Shown: positions 60,996 through 64,000 of the stretch, piece after piece
Numbering within the stretch: the first letter of the stretch is position 1
Layout of the letters: each line of letters begins with the position of its first letter
NCBI RefSeq assembly: GCF_003852705.1
Contig: NZ_REFA01000006.1
Coordinates: forward strand, 49,282 to 113,281
Reading direction: 5' to 3'
Length of the DNA stretch: 64,000 nucleotides
Origin: Amniculibacterium aquaticum
GTDB taxonomy: Bacteria > Bacteroidota > Bacteroidia > Flavobacteriales > Weeksellaceae
Notes under the pieces: generated by a model
What the model was told of the DNA's origin: nothing
Database searches by the model: none
Seen by the model: only the letters and a program-made list of their open reading frames with translations
Made by a program: the position numbers and the translations under genes

Positions 60996-62150
60996 CTAAG
61001 AAGTTTTTTTTAAGGTATATTTCATTTTAAAAATAAAAAGCAAAGTGTAGAATACTCCCAATCCTACCAAATGAAATAAATTAGGAAGTTGGTCTATAAT
61101 TGATCCACCACCTTGAACTACTAAAGTATAAATCCTTAAAAATGGAGTGGTTGGTAGTAAATTTGAAATCCATTGTATGGCTAATGGTAGATTTTCAAAA
61201 GGCATGGAATATCCGGTAATTAGAAAAATAGGGTAGGACGAAAAACCCATTAGTTGGATAATCAGCAAGGTGTTTTTGAAAAAACTTCCTATTAAAAACG
61301 CCATTGGAATCAGGCTAACAAAAAATACAGCGATCAAGAAATTAACCTCCCAAAAGCTCCCCCGAAAAGGCATATCGAAAACTGAAAATACTACGGTAAC
61401 AAAAAATTGAGAAAAAATAAGATATACTAAAAAGTAAAATAAACCTTTACCTACCAATATGTTAGATGAAGAACCTGAAGCTAATTTGTTTAGTTCGCCT
61501 AATTTTTCATCTTTTCTTTCCAATGACATACTCACACAAAGTCCGATTAGTAAAGTTTGTTGAAGGATAACTGCCATTAATCCGGGTAAAAGAAAATTTC
61601 CATAACCTGTTTTTTCGTTAAATAAAGGTCTGTAATCTAATTTAATAGGATTGGTATTTGCCATTGCTTGGCTATCATTCATCCCTTGTTTGTTAAAATA
61701 AGTTTTCCGAACACCACCGCCAACGGTTAAGCAAATCGTAGTGAGATGTGCCGTAAGGTCGCTCGCTGGGAGAAATTTGGATGCGTTCACCGCCAAAGTT
61801 ACATTGGATTGTTGGAGAGAAAGTATTCTTTTTTCAAAATCTTTATCGATAAAAAAATATCCGGCAGCTGTTCCTTTTCTCATCATTTCCTGAGCTTCGT
61901 CTAAACTAAAAGCTGGCAAAACTTTGACCATAGGATCTGAAGAAATTTCTTGGATTAAAGTCCTAGAAAGTGAGGATTGATCCGCATCCACTAATGCTAA
62001 TGGGACTTGGGTTTCTACTTTGTTTATGTAGATACTTCCGTACATAAAAGCATAAAGCAAAGGAGCTCCTAACAAAGTAAGGAGTAAAGAATGTTCTTTA
62101 ACAACCAATCGGATTTCCCGAAGAAAGAGTATTTTAATGGATTTGAACAT
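60996..62150 (-). CDS. ABC-2 type export permease (second of a pair)
   Basis: 384 residues: one N-terminal helix, an extracytoplasmic domain (about 45-180; QVPLALVDADQSSLSRTLIQEI), then five helices, the YhhJ/YbhR type of ABC-2 permeases that pump drugs or cell-surface parts. LLPTTPFLRIYTLVVQGG near the end is typical. Its start overlaps the end of the other permease by 17 bases (62134-62150), so the two are coupled and form the membrane dimer. ATPase and HlyD-like genes would be expected upstream, past the window. Confidence 0.87.
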   Translation of the reverse strand: MFKSIKILFLREIRLVVKEHSLLLTLLGAPLLYAFMYGSIYINKVETQVPLALVDADQSSLSRTLIQEISSDPMVKVLPAFSLDEAQEMMRKGTAAGYFFIDKDFEKRILSLQQSNVTLAVNASKFLPASDLTAHLTTICLTVGGGVRKTYFNKQGMNDSQAMANTNPIKLDYRPLFNEKTGYGNFLLPGLMAVILQQTLLIGLCVSMSLERKDEKLGELNKLASGSSSNILVGKGLFYFLVYLIFSQFFVTVVFSVFDMPFRGSFWEVNFLIAVFFVSLIPMAFLIGSFFKNTLLIIQLMGFSSYPIFLITGYSMPFENLPLAIQWISNLLPTTPFLRIYTLVVQGGGSIIDQLPNLFHLVGLGVFYTLLFIFKMKYTLKKTS

Positions 62151-63306
62151 TGGAAATTTTTCTATTTATTTTAAATTGATACGCCAAAATCGACAAACTG
62201 ATGAATCCGAAACTCATCAATCCTAGAATCCATAATTCTTTTGAAAAATACCGTACTGGTAATTGCATAAAATAACCTTTCAAAAAACCATCTAGAAAAT
62301 AAGTATAGGGCATAATGGCAGCATAATATTGGTCGTACCACGGCATGGCGGTTCTCGGAAAGGTAAAGCCACTAAAAACAAAAGCCGGTGAGGTGAAAAA
62401 CAAAGCGACATCCGCACAAAGCATAACATCATCAAATATTGCAGAAACCAACATTCCAAAACCTATACAAGCGATGACCAAACCATTGTAGAGCAAGAAA
62501 AAATTAAAAGTTGTTCCTGTTTTTTCTAAATCAAATAAAGGAAAAACGATATACTGAATCATTAAAAAATGGATCCATGAAATACTCAATAATGCCAATA
62601 ATTTACCTATGATAATATTGGAAGCCGAGTTTCCAGAGATTTGTAATAATTCTTGTAAGGAATTGGTTTTTAATTCCCAGTTGAGCAGTAAAACCGAAAC
62701 AATGATAAACGCCATTTGGATGGCTACACTAATCAGTCCTGGAGTGAGATATTCCTGATAATTATAATCCGGATTGTATAAAGTATAAGTATTCAGTTTT
62801 ATAGGTTGTATTAAAGCTGATGCTTGCTGTATCGGCATTCCTTGTTTGGTGAGTTTTTGTAAAACCACAGCCAAACCACCTTTTATCACAACGCCGGCAG
62901 CATCTTTATAAATCATCTTCGAGGCCACTAAAGAAGCAGCGTTGGTATAAACAACAATGGTTGCGGTTTTTGAATTTTTAACATCCTTTTCCAGATTTTT
63001 CGGAATATATACCGCACCTACTACTTTTCCGGAAAGGATAAGATTTTCGATATCTTTTTCACTTTTTGCTACTGTTGTAAAATTAATGGTTTTCGTAGCA
63101 TTCATCATATCGGTAAGCTTTCTGGAAACTTCAGATTGATCTTCATCCCAAATAGCTACCGGAAGGTTTTCTGCAAATTTATTTTGATAAAGATATCCAT
63201 AAAATAAAAATAATATCGGTGGCACGATAATTCCTACCACATAAAATACGGGCAAACTGAAAAGTCGTTTCCATTCTCGGAAGATGATTTTAAGAAGATT
63301 TTTCAT
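62134..63306 (-). CDS. ABC-2 type export permease (first of a pair)
   Basis: 390 residues from the ATG at 63304-63306; an ATG 12 bases upstream would overlap the transposase gene and is second choice. Same plan as the partner: N-terminal helix after FREWKRLFSLPVFYVVG, large external domain with LPVAIWDEDQSEVSRKLTDMM, and five helices; FSGFTFPRTAMPWYDQYYAAIMPYTYFL is the family's C-terminal block. One base after the stop codon of the RAYT gene, so it may be read through from there; the usual upstream ATPase gene is not between them. Confidence 0.88.
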   Translation of the reverse strand: MKNLLKIIFREWKRLFSLPVFYVVGIIVPPILFLFYGYLYQNKFAENLPVAIWDEDQSEVSRKLTDMMNATKTINFTTVAKSEKDIENLILSGKVVGAVYIPKNLEKDVKNSKTATIVVYTNAASLVASKMIYKDAAGVVIKGGLAVVLQKLTKQGMPIQQASALIQPIKLNTYTLYNPDYNYQEYLTPGLISVAIQMAFIIVSVLLLNWELKTNSLQELLQISGNSASNIIIGKLLALLSISWIHFLMIQYIVFPLFDLEKTGTTFNFFLLYNGLVIACIGFGMLVSAIFDDVMLCADVALFFTSPAFVFSGFTFPRTAMPWYDQYYAAIMPYTYFLDGFLKGYFMQLPVRYFSKELWILGLMSFGFISLSILAYQFKINRKISNVQIH

Positions 63307-63307
63307 T

Positions 63308-63751
63308 TTATTCTTCATTATGATTATCAAATCCATATTTCTTAAGAAAACCTTCATATTCATCAATAAAATTTTTATGTAAATGATGTTCTTTTTGATT
63401 TTTAATGTAGAAATAGATTTTTTCTAATTGTGATTCTGAAACCGAAAAAGCAGCATATCCAGTTTGCCATGCGAATTTTCCAGACATCAAATTGGATTGA
63501 TTAATGATGTGCGAACTTACTCCTTTTACTGTTTTTATTACCTCGGCAATGGATTTTTGAGGATTTAATAAAAATAAACAATGTACATGATCTGGCATGC
63601 CATTAATAATCCTAACGGGACAGCCTAAATCTTTAAATTCATCATATAAAAATTGATGAATGGTTTTTTCGATTTCGGGATGAATAAGCGACTCTCTTAG
63701 TTTTGTTGCCCAAATTGCATGTATCCAAAGTTTGTTGAATGAATGTGACAT
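63308..63751 (-). CDS. REP-associated tyrosine transposase (RAYT, IS200-like Y1 family)
   Basis: 147 residues, the usual length. Y1 transposase fold: WIHAIWATKLRESLI at the N-terminus, the metal-binding HUH pair in GMPDHVHCLFLLNP, and the catalytic tyrosine most likely in IYFYIKNQKEHHLHK near the C-terminus. RAYTs cut single-stranded DNA at REP hairpins and are single-copy domesticated relatives of IS200/IS605. The gene lies 24 bases past a tandem array of a hairpin-forming 106-bp unit, its probable target. Intact, with all motifs; seems functional. Confidence 0.9.
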   Translation of the reverse strand: MSHSFNKLWIHAIWATKLRESLIHPEIEKTIHQFLYDEFKDLGCPVRIINGMPDHVHCLFLLNPQKSIAEVIKTVKGVSSHIINQSNLMSGKFAWQTGYAAFSVSESQLEKIYFYIKNQKEHHLHKNFIDEYEGFLKKYGFDNHNEE

Positions 63752-63774
63752 GACATTGTTTTTTTATTTTTTTT

Positions 63775-64000
63775 CATTGCCCACGGTTTCAACAGTGGTG
63801 CTTTTGTAATGTTCCATCGTTGAAACGATGGGTTATGATCTCAAATATTTTTTAAAACCCAATCGCTTCATTATTTTTTTCATTGCCCACGGTTTCAACA
63901 GTGGTGCTTTTGTAATGTTCCATCGTTGAAACGATGGGTTATGATCTCAAATATTTTTTAAAACCCAATCGCTTCATTATTTTTTTCATTGCCCACGGTT
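63775..64000. repeat. Tandem 106-bp repeat with REP-like hairpin
   Basis: Two complete identical copies (63775-63880, 63881-63986) and the first 14 bases of a third (63987-64000), which the window cuts. Each unit holds CCCACGGTTTCAAC (unit bases 6-19) and GTTGAAACGATGGG (unit bases 45-58), which pair at 12 of 14 positions; GTGG / CCAT extend this to a long stem-loop. The rest is A+T-rich. Stands immediately before the RAYT start. Confidence 0.95.

Noticed and set aside
63775..64000. Repeated GTTTCAAC/GTTGAAAC motifs, which look like CRISPR repeats
   Set aside because: The repeat is 106 bp long and directly tandem with no unique spacers between copies; it fits a REP-type array next to a RAYT and there are no cas genes.

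Overview
The window is AT-rich and reads as a chromosomal segment of a Bacteroidota bacterium, class Flavobacteriia. The gene content looks most like the Chryseobacterium/Weeksellaceae group, but the genus is not settled from this sequence. The evidence is a PorV-like type IX secretion protein, HmuY and DUF6607 beside a TonB-dependent receptor, DUF4403, DUF5522, DUF4136 and NamZ (DUF1343) families, lipoproteins with short SC/AC lipoboxes, and promoters of the Bacteroidota type (TTG, about 17-19 bases, TAnnTTTG). Shine-Dalgarno sites are not evident.

Layout. 1-9.5 kb: three POT-type transporters in a row (the first cut by the window edge), a periplasmic thioredoxin, a GT-C-like membrane protein, a secreted S8 protease, a LysM peptidoglycan hydrolase and a D-cysteine desulfhydrase-like enzyme. 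9.5-14 kb: small conserved proteins, then a two-gene lysine catabolic unit (aminoadipate-semialdehyde dehydrogenase and lysine 6-transaminase). 14-18.6 kb: an iron/haem locus (AraC regulator, DUF6607, TonB receptor, HmuY) with two nearly identical palindromic operators. 18.7-36.7 kb: mostly housekeeping: a cation exchanger, a K+ channel with a zinc ribbon, tRNA-Cys, folB, yicC-gmk-nadA, miaA, a PorV2-like protein, a biotin-dependent carboxyltransferase, Nif3 and a cysteine synthase-like enzyme. 36.8-41.4 kb: a GH29 fucosidase, a compound palindromic element, a LolE-like permease and NamZ. 41.4-52.6 kb: rpmI-rplT, aroK, a tRNA-Lys/Leu/Lys cluster, an ABC ATPase, YceI, pheS, hemL, and a two-component pair.

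52.7-60.7 kb is the most distinctive part. A copper nitrite reductase (nirK), an FGE-like lipoprotein and an SCO copper chaperone stand next to a block of ankyrin protein, DUF2271, PepSY/flavodoxin reductase and ApbE. The DUF2271 protein carries an NGITGAS segment that resembles the flavinylation target of ApbE. The whole block starts behind a promoter with a third copy of the putative iron operator. Together these suggest an iron-responsive, covalent-flavin electron-transfer route across the inner membrane.

60.9-64 kb holds two ABC-2 export permeases preceded, one base away, by a REP-associated tyrosine transposase (RAYT). Its upstream side is a perfect 106-bp tandem repeat of a hairpin-forming unit that runs off the window.
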